Of a stretch of DNA of 64,000 bases, positions 42,342 to 51,443 are shown in pieces. The notes beneath the pieces are model-generated. The model saw only the letters and a program-made list of their open reading frames with translations. It did not search any database and had not been told where the DNA came from. Position 1 is the stretch's first letter. Each line of letters opens with the position of its first letter. Source of the DNA: Anaerolineales bacterium (lineage in GTDB: Bacteria; Chloroflexota; Anaerolineae; Anaerolineales; UBA11579); NCBI GenBank assembly GCA_019637675.1, contig JAHBVE010000002.1, forward strand, positions 333,797-397,796, written 5' to 3'. Position numbers and translations under genes: made by a program.

Positions 42342-44092
42342 GGCCGGGGGGCGTTGACTTCTTCGGCGCTGTAGAGCTGCAGCATGGCTTCCTGCCAGCT
42401 CAGCCCGTCACGCAGCACGAATTGATTGAACAAAGTTGCCGGGAAGAAGCTGCGCCAGTTGGCCTGGGCCGGCAGACGCTCGAAGCCGTATTCAGCGGCC
42501 AGGGCGGTGAAATCGATCCAGTAGCCGGCGGGCACTTCATCGGCCAGCTTGCCGCCTGCCTGGTAGCTGCTCTCCACGCCGGTGTAACGGGCGGCAAAGT
42601 CCCAGGGCGTTTGCGTCAGCGGCTGGCCCAGGCCACCGTTTGGGTTGGCCGTGCGCAGGTAGATGCGCCAATAGGTCTGCCCGCCGATCTCCTCGCGTAC
42701 TGCCGCCAGCCAGCCGGCGTTCAGCAGGCCGCTGCGCACGGCGAAGGCGCGCCCGGTCAGCAGCCAGCTCTCGTACTGCCCGGGGGGCAGCGGGGTGCTG
42801 AGCGGCACCAGGGCATTCTCCAAACTGGACAGCGCGTCCCAGCCGAGCAATTGAGCGGTGCGCTGGCGCAGCGCCTCAAACGGCGCGGCCGCGGCTGAAC
42901 TGAGCGAGGGGTTGGGTGCATAAGTCCCGTTGAGCGGGACGGGCTGCGGGCTGCCAGCCGGCTGCGCCCAGGCATGCTCCGGCTGGGCGGCGGCCGCGGC
43001 CTGCAGCAGGCCTGCCAGCGGCTCCGGCCACTCGCCGGCGGCCCAGGCTGCGCCACGCATGCCGCCCGGTAGCGTTTGCGGCGCCAGGGCCAGCTCGCCA
43101 TCCAACGTGTAAGCGGTCAAATAATGTTCGGTTTCGGTACTGACCGTGGCCAGGATCACATCGCCCGCCGGGCTCCACTGCGGCTGCTGGCCGCTGCCCA
43201 CGTAGCGCGGGGCGTTGAGCAGATCGCTGACGTAGATGGCCCACATGCCGGCTGCATCCTGCTCGGCCCAGGCCAGCCAACGCCCATCCGGCGACCAGGC
43301 CGGCGCGGCCTGTGCGCCGCGCTCGGGCGCCAGCTGGGCGAAGCGGGCGGCGCCCTCCTGCTCCAGGTACAGCAGCCAGATGGCCGGCGTACCCTCGCGG
43401 TCAGATACGAAAGCCAGTTGCTGGGCGCCAGGCCGCCAGGCGGGCGAATGATCCCGCGCTGGCGAGAGGCTGACGTAGAGCGGATCGACCGAGCCGTCCA
43501 GCGGGCGGATGGCGATCTCCAGGTTGCCGCCATTGTCGTGAGTGTAGGCCAGCCAGCCATTGTCAGACCAGCTGGGCGAGCCCTCGTAGGCGTTATCACT
43601 GGTCAGTTGGCTGGTCAGGCCGGTGGCCAGCTCCAGCACATATAGATCCCAATGCCCACTGCGGTTCGAAGCGAAGGCGACCAGGCCGCCATGCTGCGAG
43701 AACGCCGGCGAGACATCATCCCATTGCCCATAGGTCAGGCGTGTAAAGGCTTGGCCGGTGAGCTGGTGGCTGAACAGGCGCGCATAGCCGTATTCGTTGA
43801 GGCTGAGCACGCGCAAGCCGTCCAGCGAGCGGCCGGCGCCCACCACCAGGGGCGCGGGTGGCACGGTGGGCTGGGCGGTCTGGGTGGGGAGTGGCGTCGG
43901 CTCGCCGGCCGCCTGGGTTGGCGTGGGCGTGGCCGTGCTCAGGCTGGCCGCCAGGCCGCTCTGCGGGCCGCCAAACGAAGAGCCAGCCAGAATATAGAGG
44001 AGCACGATACCCAGCAGCGCGCCGGCGGCGGCCAGGCGCAGCCAGTAGCCCAGCGTGCGGCGAAGGGAGCGGGGAGTGGGTTCAGACAGCAT
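42338..44092 (-). CDS. TolB-like WD40/PD40 repeat membrane-anchored protein
   Basis: 584 residues. An N-terminal membrane helix (about 17-37), a Thr/Pro-rich linker, and a propeller region of repeats such as SPAFSQHGGLVAFASNRSGH, SPSWSDNGWLAYTHD and APAWSPDGRWLAWAEQD (WSPDG-type). The rest (about 400-584) is an uncharacterised, possibly helical domain. It is coupled to the M23 lipoprotein gene, suggesting a shared role in the envelope. No clear ribosome site; expression may start just upstream. Confidence 0.85.
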   Translation of the reverse strand: MLSEPTPRSLRRTLGYWLRLAAAGALLGIVLLYILAGSSFGGPQSGLAASLSTATPTPTQAAGEPTPLPTQTAQPTVPPAPLVVGAGRSLDGLRVLSLNEYGYARLFSHQLTGQAFTRLTYGQWDDVSPAFSQHGGLVAFASNRSGHWDLYVLELATGLTSQLTSDNAYEGSPSWSDNGWLAYTHDNGGNLEIAIRPLDGSVDPLYVSLSPARDHSPAWRPGAQQLAFVSDREGTPAIWLLYLEQEGAARFAQLAPERGAQAAPAWSPDGRWLAWAEQDAAGMWAIYVSDLLNAPRYVGSGQQPQWSPAGDVILATVSTETEHYLTAYTLDGELALAPQTLPGGMRGAAWAAGEWPEPLAGLLQAAAAAQPEHAWAQPAGSPQPVPLNGTYAPNPSLSSAAAAPFEALRQRTAQLLGWDALSSLENALVPLSTPLPPGQYESWLLTGRAFAVRSGLLNAGWLAAVREEIGGQTYWRIYLRTANPNGGLGQPLTQTPWDFAARYTGVESSYQAGGKLADEVPAGYWIDFTALAAEYGFERLPAQANWRSFFPATLFNQFVLRDGLSWQEAMLQLYSAEEVNAPRP

Positions 44093-44128
44093 GCAGGAGT
44101 GGGTAGTTAGATCAAGCGGCCTGGCGCA

Positions 44129-44542
44129 TTACGCTTCAGGAATGGTGAAGTCAATGGCGTGCTCGTGCACCACCTGCTTGGCCTTGTTGAGCAGCTCGCC
44201 GGAGCTGGCTTCGAGTGGGTTCTCAGTTTGCTGAGCCTCTATATCCGCATAAAAGACTCGCGCCTTCAGCGTATAGCGCCCGGGAGTGCGCTGCTGGCGC
44301 AAATGCATCACAAACTCCATAATCGGGTCAATCGCTTCCACTACGCTGACGGTGGCCAGCGGCTGGCCAGCCTCATTCACGATCATGGCTTCGACATTGG
44401 GACGGAGCTGAAAGGGAGTGATATCGATGCGCACCTGGATGCGCAGCCCGTCCGGGCGCGGCGCGGCCTCCAGCTCACGGATGCGCACCTCCTGTGGCGG
44501 CACGGGGGCCTGGCCGGCCTCGGTAAAAAAGATGTCTGACAT
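44129..44542 (-). CDS. Conserved hypothetical beta-rich protein
   Basis: 137 residues. No signal peptide or membrane helix. Alternating hydrophobic pattern (GLRIQVRIDITPF, NVEAMIVNEAGQPLATVSVVE, GRYTLKARVFYADIE) suggests a beta-sandwich. No family was recognised. It starts leaderless: TATAAT (44555-44550) is seven bases before the ATG. It follows but is not obviously coupled to the TolB-like gene. Confidence 0.7.
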   Translation of the reverse strand: MSDIFFTEAGQAPVPPQEVRIRELEAAPRPDGLRIQVRIDITPFQLRPNVEAMIVNEAGQPLATVSVVEAIDPIMEFVMHLRQQRTPGRYTLKARVFYADIEAQQTENPLEASSGELLNKAKQVVHEHAIDFTIPEA

Positions 44543-44590
44543 GCAGACGATTATAGCGGGAAGTAGCCCGCAGGCATTTGAACCTGCAGA

Positions 44591-46720
44591 CTACAGCTTC
44601 GCTCGGCGCAGCAACTGCGCATTCAATGCAACAATGATTGTGCTGGCAGACATTAACACCGCACCCAGCGCAGGAGACAGCAGGATGCCACGGCTCGCCA
44701 ATACACCTGCGGCCAGCGGGATTGCAATCACGTTGTAGCCCGTGGCCCATATCAGGTTCTGCACCATCTTGCTGTAGCTGGCACGGCTGAGACGAAAGAC
44801 CTTCAGCACATCTTGCAGGTCATTGTCTACCAGAATGATGCCCGCCGACTCCACCGCTACATCAGTGCCACTGCCAATCGCGATGCCTACATCCGCACGG
44901 GCCAGGGCAGGCGCATCATTGACGCCATCGCCCACCATAGCCACCTTGCGGCCCTGGGCTTGCAACTGCGCCACCGTGTGCTCTTTGTCAGCCGGCAGCA
45001 CCTCGGCAAAGAACTCAGTAATTCCCAAGTCGGCCGCCACCGCTGCAGCCACTGGCGTGCTGTCCCCGGTGAGCATGGCTGCTCGAATATCGAGCTGCCT
45101 CAGGCTTTCGATGATGGCCTTGCTCTCTGGGCGCAGCTCGTCTGCAATCGCAAAGACCGCAATCGGCTTTCCATCTTCCAGTAAATGGATCGCGCTGCGT
45201 CCCTTGACTCCGGCCTCCTCCGCAAATGTAGCCAGCGACGGCGGAAGTTCGACAGCTAACTGCTGCAGCAGACGCGGGCCGCCAAGGTGATACATTCGCC
45301 CACCAATCCGGCCTTGCACACCCAGCCCCTTCATCGCCTGGAACTCTGAAACGGCGGCAGGCTCCAACCCGCGCCCCGCAGCAGAGCCGCGGATGGCGCG
45401 GGCCAGGCTGTGCTCTGAATCACCCTCCAGGCCAGCAGCCAGGCTCAACACCTGGTCTTCCGTCTGGCCAGGCATGCTTTCCACTGCTACGACCCCCATC
45501 TCACCCTTAGTCAGCGTGCCAGTCTTGTCGAAGATAACCGTATCCACCAGGCGGGCTTCTTCCAAGGCCAGGCGGTCCTTCACCAGCAAACCGTGCATGG
45601 CTGCCTGGGTGGTGCTGATGGCGACCACCAGCGGCACGGCCAGACCCAAAGCATGTGGGCAGGCAATAACCAATACCGTGACCACGCGCTCAAGCACAAA
45701 CAGGTCCAGCCCGCGCGCCAAGCCCCATAGCAGCGCAGTCAGTACCGCAGCCAGCAAAGCAACTACGAACAACCAGCCTGCAGCACGGTCGGCCAGGATT
45801 TGTGTGCGTGATTTGCTCAGACGCGCCTGCTCTACCAGGCGCATGATGCCAGCCAAAGCCGTAGCGTTACCCACAGCCGTAACCCGCACCCGCAGGCTGC
45901 CCTCTCCGTTAATTGCGCCGGCAATCACCTTGTCTCCAGGCGCCTTGTCCACCGGCTTCGATTCGCCGCTCAACATCGATTCGTTGACTTGCGAGTTGCC
46001 TTCCACCACTTCGCCATCCGCCGGAACGCTGGCGCCTGGCCGTACCAAAAACAGGTCACCGCTGGCCAGGGCGCTGGCCGGCACCCGTTCGACCCGGCCG
46101 TCGGCGCCAATACGTTCAGCCTGGTCGGGAAGCAGCTTGGCCAACTCATCCAAGCTGTTAGAAGCGCGGCGAATACTGCGCATTTCGATCCAATGACCGA
46201 GCAGCATGATGTCGATCAAGGTGACCAGCTCCCAATAAAACCCTTCGCCCAAGTTGAAAAGGAACGAGGCCGTACTGTAGAGGAAAGACACCGAGATGGC
46301 CAAACTGATCAGCATCATCATGCCGGGTTTGCGCGCCCGCAGTTCCGGAATCGCCATTTGCAGAAAAGGCAGACCACCGTAGAGGAAGATTACAGTGGCA
46401 AAAATCGGCGCAACGAACTGTGAGCCAGGAAATGCAGGCGGCACGATGCCCAGCCATTGCTGGGTCATTTGGCTGTAAAGGATTACAGGAATACTCAGCA
46501 CCAGTGAAACAAAGAAACGCGTGCGGAACATAGTTTCATGGCCGCTATGCTCTGTGTGGTCACTATGATCCGCTTGGCCTGTGTGGCCTGCATGCTCTGT
46601 GTGACCTGCATGCTCTGTGTGGGCTGTATGTCCTGTACCGGCAGACTGATGTTCAGCATGCCCTGCCACTGCCGGTTTCTCCTCAGGCTCGTGATGATGA
46701 TCGTGGGAATGTGTGGCCAT
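44591..46720 (-). CDS. copB: Copper-translocating P-type ATPase, CopB-type
   Basis: 709 residues. The first 65 residues are His-rich with HTEHAG-type repeats, a metal-collecting tail. The transport helix motif is CPH ([14 protein letters not shown]), typical of the CopB (P1B-3) group. Phosphorylation motif DKTGTLTKG, hinge [16 protein letters not shown] and ATP-binding HP-type motif follow. It exports copper or silver from the cytoplasm. GAGGAG lies upstream of the ATG. It follows the cupredoxin gene by 34 bases on the same transcript. Confidence 0.93.
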   Translation of the reverse strand: MATHSHDHHHEPEEKPAVAGHAEHQSAGTGHTAHTEHAGHTEHAGHTGQADHSDHTEHSGHETMFRTRFFVSLVLSIPVILYSQMTQQWLGIVPPAFPGSQFVAPIFATVIFLYGGLPFLQMAIPELRARKPGMMMLISLAISVSFLYSTASFLFNLGEGFYWELVTLIDIMLLGHWIEMRSIRRASNSLDELAKLLPDQAERIGADGRVERVPASALASGDLFLVRPGASVPADGEVVEGNSQVNESMLSGESKPVDKAPGDKVIAGAINGEGSLRVRVTAVGNATALAGIMRLVEQARLSKSRTQILADRAAGWLFVVALLAAVLTALLWGLARGLDLFVLERVVTVLVIACPHALGLAVPLVVAISTTQAAMHGLLVKDRLALEEARLVDTVIFDKTGTLTKGEMGVVAVESMPGQTEDQVLSLAAGLEGDSEHSLARAIRGSAAGRGLEPAAVSEFQAMKGLGVQGRIGGRMYHLGGPRLLQQLAVELPPSLATFAEEAGVKGRSAIHLLEDGKPIAVFAIADELRPESKAIIESLRQLDIRAAMLTGDSTPVAAAVAADLGITEFFAEVLPADKEHTVAQLQAQGRKVAMVGDGVNDAPALARADVGIAIGSGTDVAVESAGIILVDNDLQDVLKVFRLSRASYSKMVQNLIWATGYNVIAIPLAAGVLASRGILLSPALGAVLMSASTIIVALNAQLLRRAKL

Positions 46721-46754
46721 CTCGGGTCTCCTCTTCTTCTTACGAAACTACACT

Positions 46755-47210
46755 TTACGGAACTACACTAATCTTTGCCATCATGCCAGCCGCATAATGA
46801 CCTGGCAGGAAACAACCGAACTCGTATTCACCAGCTTCGGTGAAGGTATGCTCAATCGTCACAGTACTGCCGGGGTTGAGCTGGCTTTGGTCCACATGAA
46901 ACATGTTGGCCATGTCATGTTCGCCTGCCGCGCCTTCAGTCTCGGTGGCGCCCATTTCGCTGTGGTCCCCCTCAGAAGACTCTCCGCTCATATCGTGGAC
47001 TTGGCCCTCAGACATCAGAACGAACTCATGGTTGATGGCGCCGGGGTTACTAATCACAAAACGATAGGGTGTGCCCACCTTAAATTCTGAGATGGGCGTA
47101 TCGATGGCGAATTCAGTGAGCTCGATTGGCACCACCTGCGCCTGCGCAGGCCGGCTGCCACAGGCGCTGAGAAACACGGCCAGAATAGATAGAGCTGCTA
47201 GTTTACGCAC
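46755..47210 (-). CDS. Cupredoxin lipoprotein with Met/His-rich insert
   Basis: 151 residues from a GTG start; AGGAG lies eight bases upstream, whereas an upstream TTG would leave only two. Lipobox FLSACG. Type-1 copper ligands: His in INHEFVLM, and the Cys, His and Met in CFLPGHYAAGM (CysxxxxHisxxxxMet). Between them is an insert of about 40 residues rich in Met, His and acidic residues (HDMSGESSEGDHSEMG), unusual for the fold and probably a second copper site. It is co-transcribed with copB. Confidence 0.87.
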   Translation of the reverse strand: MRKLAALSILAVFLSACGSRPAQAQVVPIELTEFAIDTPISEFKVGTPYRFVISNPGAINHEFVLMSEGQVHDMSGESSEGDHSEMGATETEGAAGEHDMANMFHVDQSQLNPGSTVTIEHTFTEAGEYEFGCFLPGHYAAGMMAKISVVP

Positions 47211-47230
47211 GTTCAAGTCTCCTAGTCTAG

Positions 47231-47254
47231 TACCCCTCCCTCATGGGGGGGGGT
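47231..47254. promoter_or_regulatory. Candidate copper-responsive operator
   Basis: ACCCCTCCC-TCATG-GGGGGGGGT forms an inverted repeat with one G-T pair, upstream of cupredoxin-copB (minus). TACCCC...GGGGT resembles CsoR-type copper operators, but the spacing is not the classical one and no csoR-like gene is in the window. Confidence 0.45.
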
Positions 47255-47376
47255 GTAAGTTGCAAAGACTGTAAACCATTTCAATGACCCCAGTATGAGA
47301 GTTCCCTGAAAAGGCGCCCGGCGTGGACGCACAGGGTCCCCCGAGCCAACGGATTACAATCAGAGCAGGAGACCGT

Positions 47377-48522
47377 ATGTCAGACCAATTTGAGACCCTT
47401 GCCATTCATGCCGGCCAGCAGCCCGATCCCAGCACCGGCGCAGTAATGACGCCCATCTACCAGACCAGTACCTTTGTGCAGGACGCGGTGGGCGTGCACA
47501 AAGGCTACGAATATTCGCGCAGCGGCAACCCCACCCGCACCGCGCTGCAAGACTGCTTTGCGGCCCTGGAAGCGGCCCAGTATGGGCTGGCCTTCGCCTC
47601 CGGCCTGGCCGCCACCGACACCATCATCCGCCAGTTCGCCCCCGGCGACCACATCCTGGTCGGCAGCGATGTGTACGGTGGCACCTTCCGCCTGTTCGAG
47701 CGCGAGTACAAGGATTTTGGCATCGAGTTCAGCTATGTAGATGTGGACGATCTGCCTGCTGTGCAGGCCGGGCTGCGCGCCAACACCAAGCTGGTCTGGC
47801 TGGAAACGCCCACCAATCCCTACCTGGGTCTGGCCGATATTGCCGCCGTCGCCGGCATCCTCAAAGCCCACAGCAGCCAGCCGCTCTTCGCAGTGGACAA
47901 CACTTTTGCCTCACCGTACCTGCAGCAACCGCTGACCCTGGGCGCGGATATCGTCATCCACTCCGCCACCAAGTACCTGGGCGGCCACTCGGATGTGGTG
48001 CTGGGCCTGGTAGCGGTAAATGACCAAACGCTTAAAGAGCGTTTGGCATTTTCACAGAACGCGGCCGGCGCTGTGCCGGGGCCGATGGATAGCTTCCTGG
48101 TGCTGCGCGGCATCAAGACCCTGCCGCTGCGCATGGACCGCCACGGCCACAACGCCGCTGCCATCGCCGACTACCTGGCCGCCCACCCCAAGGTGAGCCA
48201 GATCTACTACCCCTTCCATGCTTCGCACCCGCAGCAGGCGCTGGCTCGCAAACAGATGCGCAACGGCGGTGGCATGCTTTCGTTTGAACTCAAGGGCGGC
48301 GAAGCCGCCGCCCGCACCGTGGCGGAGAACACCCGCCTGTTCGCCCTGGCCGAATCGCTGGGCGGGGTCGAGTCGCTGATCGAGGTGCCGGCGGTGATGA
48401 CCCACCTTTCCGTGGCGAACTCGCCGCTGGCAGTCGACCCCGGCCTGGTGCGCCTCTCCGTGGGTGTGGAGCACGTGGACGATCTGATCGCTGACCTGGA
48501 ACAGGCGATCGCTAAAGCCTGA
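47377..48522 (+). CDS. Cystathionine gamma-synthase/lyase-type PLP enzyme
   Basis: 381 residues of the Cys/Met-metabolism family. GYEYSRSGNPTRTAL, FASGLAATD, ETPTNPYLGL, VDNTFASPYLQQPL, and the PLP Lys in HSATKYLGGHSDVV. With the beta-synthase at 38841 it could complete transsulfuration, though direction (synthase or lyase) cannot be decided. AGGAGAC lies upstream of this ATG; a longer upstream frame is not supported. Confidence 0.9.
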   Translation: MSDQFETLAIHAGQQPDPSTGAVMTPIYQTSTFVQDAVGVHKGYEYSRSGNPTRTALQDCFAALEAAQYGLAFASGLAATDTIIRQFAPGDHILVGSDVYGGTFRLFEREYKDFGIEFSYVDVDDLPAVQAGLRANTKLVWLETPTNPYLGLADIAAVAGILKAHSSQPLFAVDNTFASPYLQQPLTLGADIVIHSATKYLGGHSDVVLGLVAVNDQTLKERLAFSQNAAGAVPGPMDSFLVLRGIKTLPLRMDRHGHNAAAIADYLAAHPKVSQIYYPFHASHPQQALARKQMRNGGGMLSFELKGGEAAARTVAENTRLFALAESLGGVESLIEVPAVMTHLSVANSPLAVDPGLVRLSVGVEHVDDLIADLEQAIAKA

Positions 48523-48543
48523 AACAAAGCCTAGGAGGCTGGA

Positions 48544-48897
48544 ATGGCTAAGAATAAGAACAAGCGCGATAAAAGCCCGGATGCAATGGATGCCGCCGCA
48601 GAGGGCATGGGCTATTCGATCGGCGGGCTGGAGACCAGCTCGGCCGAGTTCACCGATTTCCTGGCCAAGGTCATCAAGGAATTCAAGGAAGATTCGCCCG
48701 GCCTGACCCTGCGGGATGCTGCTCGGATTGTGATCGAGCGCGAGGGGCTGGAGCAGTTCAATGAGCGCGTGGCCGATATTCAGGTCTTTTTGAAGGCCTT
48801 CCTGGGCGGCAAGAACACCGAGTGGGATGAGCTGATCGCCGAAGACGCTCGCCGCCGTTTGGAAATTGACAAGACCCTCGGCGGCACGCCGGGCTAA
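48544..48897 (+). CDS. Hypothetical helical acidic protein
   Basis: 117 residues. A basic N-terminus (AKNKNKRDKSPD) is followed by a helical region (FTDFLAKVIKEFKEDSPG, LEQFNERVADIQVFLKAFLG). No family was recognised. TAGGAGG lies upstream of the ATG, so translation is likely. It follows the lyase by 21 bases and probably shares its transcript. A strong terminator comes after. Confidence 0.7.
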   Translation: MAKNKNKRDKSPDAMDAAAEGMGYSIGGLETSSAEFTDFLAKVIKEFKEDSPGLTLRDAARIVIEREGLEQFNERVADIQVFLKAFLGGKNTEWDELIAEDARRRLEIDKTLGGTPG

Positions 48898-48927
48898 ATG
48901 CGCTGCTGGGCAGCGCTGCGCAAAACA

Positions 48928-48957
48928 AAAACGGCCAGCATTTCTGCTGGCCGTTTT
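48928..48957. terminator. Bidirectional terminator
   Basis: AAAACGGCCAGCA-TTTC-TGCTGGCCGTTTT between the + strand hypothetical and rpsD (-). Confidence 0.9.
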
Positions 48958-48976
48958 GATTCTGTGGTCTTGCAAA

Positions 48977-49576
48977 CTAGCGGGAGTAGTACTCCACCAC
49001 CTGGTTGACTTCACAGATGATCGGCACTTCCTGCAGTTCGGGCAGGCGCACGTATTTGGCGGCCATGTTCTTCTTGTCCACGTCCAAATACGGCGGAATG
49101 TTGCCGATGCTCTCCAGCGCCTCAGTAAAGGCGGGGATCTTGCGGCTCTTCTCGTGCACGGCGATCACGTCACCGGGCTTCACTGAGTACGAAGGGATGT
49201 TGATGCGCTCCCCGTTCACAGTGATGTGGCGGTGCGAGACGAACTGGCGGGCCGCATAGATGGTGCGGGCGAAGCCAGAGCGCAACACCAGCGCATCCAG
49301 GCGGGATTCGAGCAGCGTGATCAGCACCTCAGGCGTACGGCCCATCGAGCGCGACGCCTTCTCCATGTAGCTGCGCATCTGCGCTTCACGGATGTTGTAC
49401 TGGTGGCGCAGGCGCTGCTTCTGCAGCAACTGCAGCTTATAGTCAGAGCTGCGGCGCCACTGGTTCTGGCTGCCGTGCTGGCCCGGGGGGTTCGGGCGGC
49501 GCTCCATGACTTTGATGGCCTTCGGGGTCAGGGGGATGCCCAGCGCCCGAGAGCGTTTAACCTTCGATTCCTTCAT
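48977..49576 (-). CDS. rpsD: 30S ribosomal protein S4, zinc-cysteine-free form
   Basis: 199 residues. MKESKVKRSRALGIPLTPKA and RRPNPPGQHG replace the Cys-zinc N-terminus of the C+ form. The S4 RNA-binding domain is RLDALVLRSGFARTIYAARQFVSHRHITVNGE. It initiates 30S assembly. AAAGGTAAAGGA lies upstream. The gene is isolated from the usual ribosomal operon, consistent with a stand-alone or duplicate copy. Confidence 0.95.
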   Translation of the reverse strand: MKESKVKRSRALGIPLTPKAIKVMERRPNPPGQHGSQNQWRRSSDYKLQLLQKQRLRHQYNIREAQMRSYMEKASRSMGRTPEVLITLLESRLDALVLRSGFARTIYAARQFVSHRHITVNGERINIPSYSVKPGDVIAVHEKSRKIPAFTEALESIGNIPPYLDVDKKNMAAKYVRLPELQEVPIICEVNQVVEYYSR

Positions 49577-49680
49577 CTGTTCCTTTACCTTTTCTGAGCC
49601 ACCAGCCTACCGCGGAGCAGCCGGGCAGCCACACAGCCGCAAATCATAACCAAAAACCGCCCATTTGTCACCCCCTTACT

Positions 49681-49751
49681 CCACAGATGAACGCAGATAC
49701 TTGGATCGATAAATCAGATTTCATCCTTTTTGCATCAGTGTTTATCTGTGG
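49681..49751. repeat. CCACAGAT...ATCTGTGG inverted repeat
   Basis: Arms CCACAGATgAACGCAGATA and TTTATCTGTGG. Related to the direct units at 34917-34945. It is immediately upstream of the recA promoter. Confidence 0.55.
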
Positions 49752-49758
49752 ATTTAAC

Positions 49759-49813
49759 TTGACAATGCAGTACAGGTGTTCTATTATCTAGCCAATATAT
49801 AGAACATTTGTCC
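49759..49813 (+). promoter_or_regulatory. recA promoter with two SOS-box-like sites
   Basis: TTGACA, 17 bases, TATTAT (49782-49787). GAACATTTGTCC (49802-49813) resembles the GAACNNNNGTTC SOS box with one mismatch. A reverse copy, TACAGGTGTTCTA (reads TAGAACACCTGTA), spans 49771-49783 and overlaps the -10. Both have GAACA-YY-TGT on opposite strands, consistent with LexA control. Confidence 0.65.
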
Positions 49814-49823
49814 TGGAGGAGTA

Positions 49824-50909
49824 ATGGCTGCTGAGAAAGAACACAACGACGAAAAGATCAAGGTTTTGCAAAAGACCCTAGGTGAGATCACCAAACGCTA
49901 TGGCGAGGGCAGCATCATGCGCCTCGGCGAAGCGCACGGCATGGCCGTGGAGGCCATCCCCACCAGCTCTCTCTCGCTGGATATTGCCCTCGGCGTGGGC
50001 GGCATCCCCCGCGGCCGCGTCACCGAGATCTACGGCCCTGAATCTTCGGGCAAGACGACACTGTGCCAGCACATCGTGGCTGAGGTGCAGAAGCGCGGCG
50101 GCACGGCCGCCTTCATTGACATGGAGCATGCCCTCGACCCCAACTATGCTGCCAAGTGCGGCGTGGACATCGAGAAGCTGCTCGTGGCCCAACCTGACAC
50201 CGGCGAGCAAGCCCTCGAGATCGCCGAAGCGCTGGTGCGCTCCGGCGCCATTGACCTCGTAGTGATCGACTCGGTCGCCGCGCTCGTACCCCGCTCCGAG
50301 ATTGAGGGCGATATGGGCGACGCCACCATGGGCATGCAGGCCCGCCTCATGTCGCAAGCGCTGCGCAAGATGTCCGGCGTCATCAAGCAGACCAACACCG
50401 CCGTCGTCTTCACCAACCAACTGCGCCAGAAGATCGGCGTGATGTTCGGCAACCCGGAAACCACCACCGGCGGCATGGCGCTCAAGTTCTACGCCTCTGT
50501 GCGCATGGATGTGCGCCGCATCCAGTCCATCAAGACCGGGCAGGATGTCGTCGGCAACCGTACGCGGGTGCGCGTGGTCAAGAACAAGGTCGCCGCGCCC
50601 TTCCAAGTGGCCGAATTTGACATTATGTATAATGAAGGCATCTCCAAGAGCGGAGACTTGCTGGATCTGGCGGTGAATTACGAGATCGTCGCCAAGCGCG
50701 GCTCGTTCTACAACTACGGTGATGACCGCCTGGGCCAGGGCCGTGAAACCGCCAAGGATTACTTGCGCGATCATCCCGAAGTGGCTGATGTGATCGAACA
50801 GCAGATCCGCGAAAAAGTTCTCAGCCAGCAACCCCTCGCCTATGCCGAGCCAGATGAAACCCTCGCCTTTGAACCCGCCGAAGCCGAACTCGAGGCAGTC
50901 GAAGCTTAA
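49824..50909 (+). CDS. recA: Recombinase RecA
   Basis: 361 residues. Walker [15 protein letters not shown], Walker [13 protein letters not shown], loop [20 protein letters not shown], and [17 protein letters not shown] are all intact. It drives homologous recombination and LexA self-cleavage. GGAGGAG lies upstream of the ATG, so it is a leadered gene unlike many neighbours. The C-terminus is short and acidic. The terminator lies within the 5' end of the next gene. Confidence 0.98.
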   Translation: MAAEKEHNDEKIKVLQKTLGEITKRYGEGSIMRLGEAHGMAVEAIPTSSLSLDIALGVGGIPRGRVTEIYGPESSGKTTLCQHIVAEVQKRGGTAAFIDMEHALDPNYAAKCGVDIEKLLVAQPDTGEQALEIAEALVRSGAIDLVVIDSVAALVPRSEIEGDMGDATMGMQARLMSQALRKMSGVIKQTNTAVVFTNQLRQKIGVMFGNPETTTGGMALKFYASVRMDVRRIQSIKTGQDVVGNRTRVRVVKNKVAAPFQVAEFDIMYNEGISKSGDLLDLAVNYEIVAKRGSFYNYGDDRLGQGRETAKDYLRDHPEVADVIEQQIREKVLSQQPLAYAEPDETLAFEPAEAELEAVEA

Positions 50910-50924
50910 CCAAACTCTTGGTAC

Positions 50925-50971
50925 AAAACGCGCCGTGTCAACAGCAGGTCTGCTGTTGACCGGCGCGTTTT
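50925..50971. terminator. Near-perfect 22-bp stem-loop after recA, overlapping the next gene's signal peptide
   Basis: Outer 11-bp arms AAAACGCGCCG / CGGCGCGTTTT and inner 11-bp arms GTCAACAGCAG / CTGCTGTTGAC with one unpaired T and a two-base centre, then TTTT. It looks like the recA terminator, but bases 50935 onward also encode the signal peptide of the next lipoprotein. Confidence 0.75.
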
Positions 50972-51441
50972 TGCTTCTAGCGTGTAGCAGGAGTGTACTG
51001 CCCGCCGATCAGGGCTACTTCATCGCCCCCACCGTCGTAGGCAACTCGCAAGCCATCCAGCTCGAGACCCCCACCGCCCCACCCCCTTCACCCACACCGG
51101 AGTGCGAAAACAACCTCGTCTTCCTGCGGGATGTGACCGTGCCTGACGGCACGCGCTTTGCACCCGGCGCCCCGGTTGAAAAGAGCTGGGAGTTGCGCAA
51201 TGACGGCACCTGCGCCTGGATCCAGGGCTACAGCGTGGAGCTGCAGGCCGGCAGCATCGGGCTGGGGGCGGTGCCCCGCCACCCGCTGCCCACTGCCCAG
51301 CCTGGCGAAAGCGTGGTGCTCACCATCCAATTCACCGCGCCCAGCGAGCCGGGCAACTATCGCAGCCTGTGGAAAGCGCACGACTTTGCCGGCAATCCCT
51401 TCGGCGTGGGCTTCTATGTAGACATCACCGTTTCGGAGTAA
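50935..51441 (+). CDS. Lipoprotein with NBR1-like Ig domain
   Basis: 168 residues from GTG. Signal peptide STAGLLLTGAFLLLACS with lipobox LLAC, then a Pro/Thr linker and an NBR1 (FW-type) beta-sandwich: FLRDVTVPDGTRFAPG, KSWELRNDGTCAWIQGY, GNYRSLWKAHDFAGNPFGVGFY. Such domains bind proteins or peptides at surfaces. The longer frame upstream overlaps recA and is rejected. TACAAA (50922-50927) is seven bases before the GTG, though the recA terminator overlaps it. Confidence 0.82.
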   Translation: MSTAGLLLTGAFLLLACSRSVLPADQGYFIAPTVVGNSQAIQLETPTAPPPSPTPECENNLVFLRDVTVPDGTRFAPGAPVEKSWELRNDGTCAWIQGYSVELQAGSIGLGAVPRHPLPTAQPGESVVLTIQFTAPSEPGNYRSLWKAHDFAGNPFGVGFYVDITVSE

Positions 51442-51443
51442 GG

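Noticed and set aside
47211-47216. TTG start for the cupredoxin
   Set aside because: It would leave only two bases after AGGAG; the GTG two codons later has eight.
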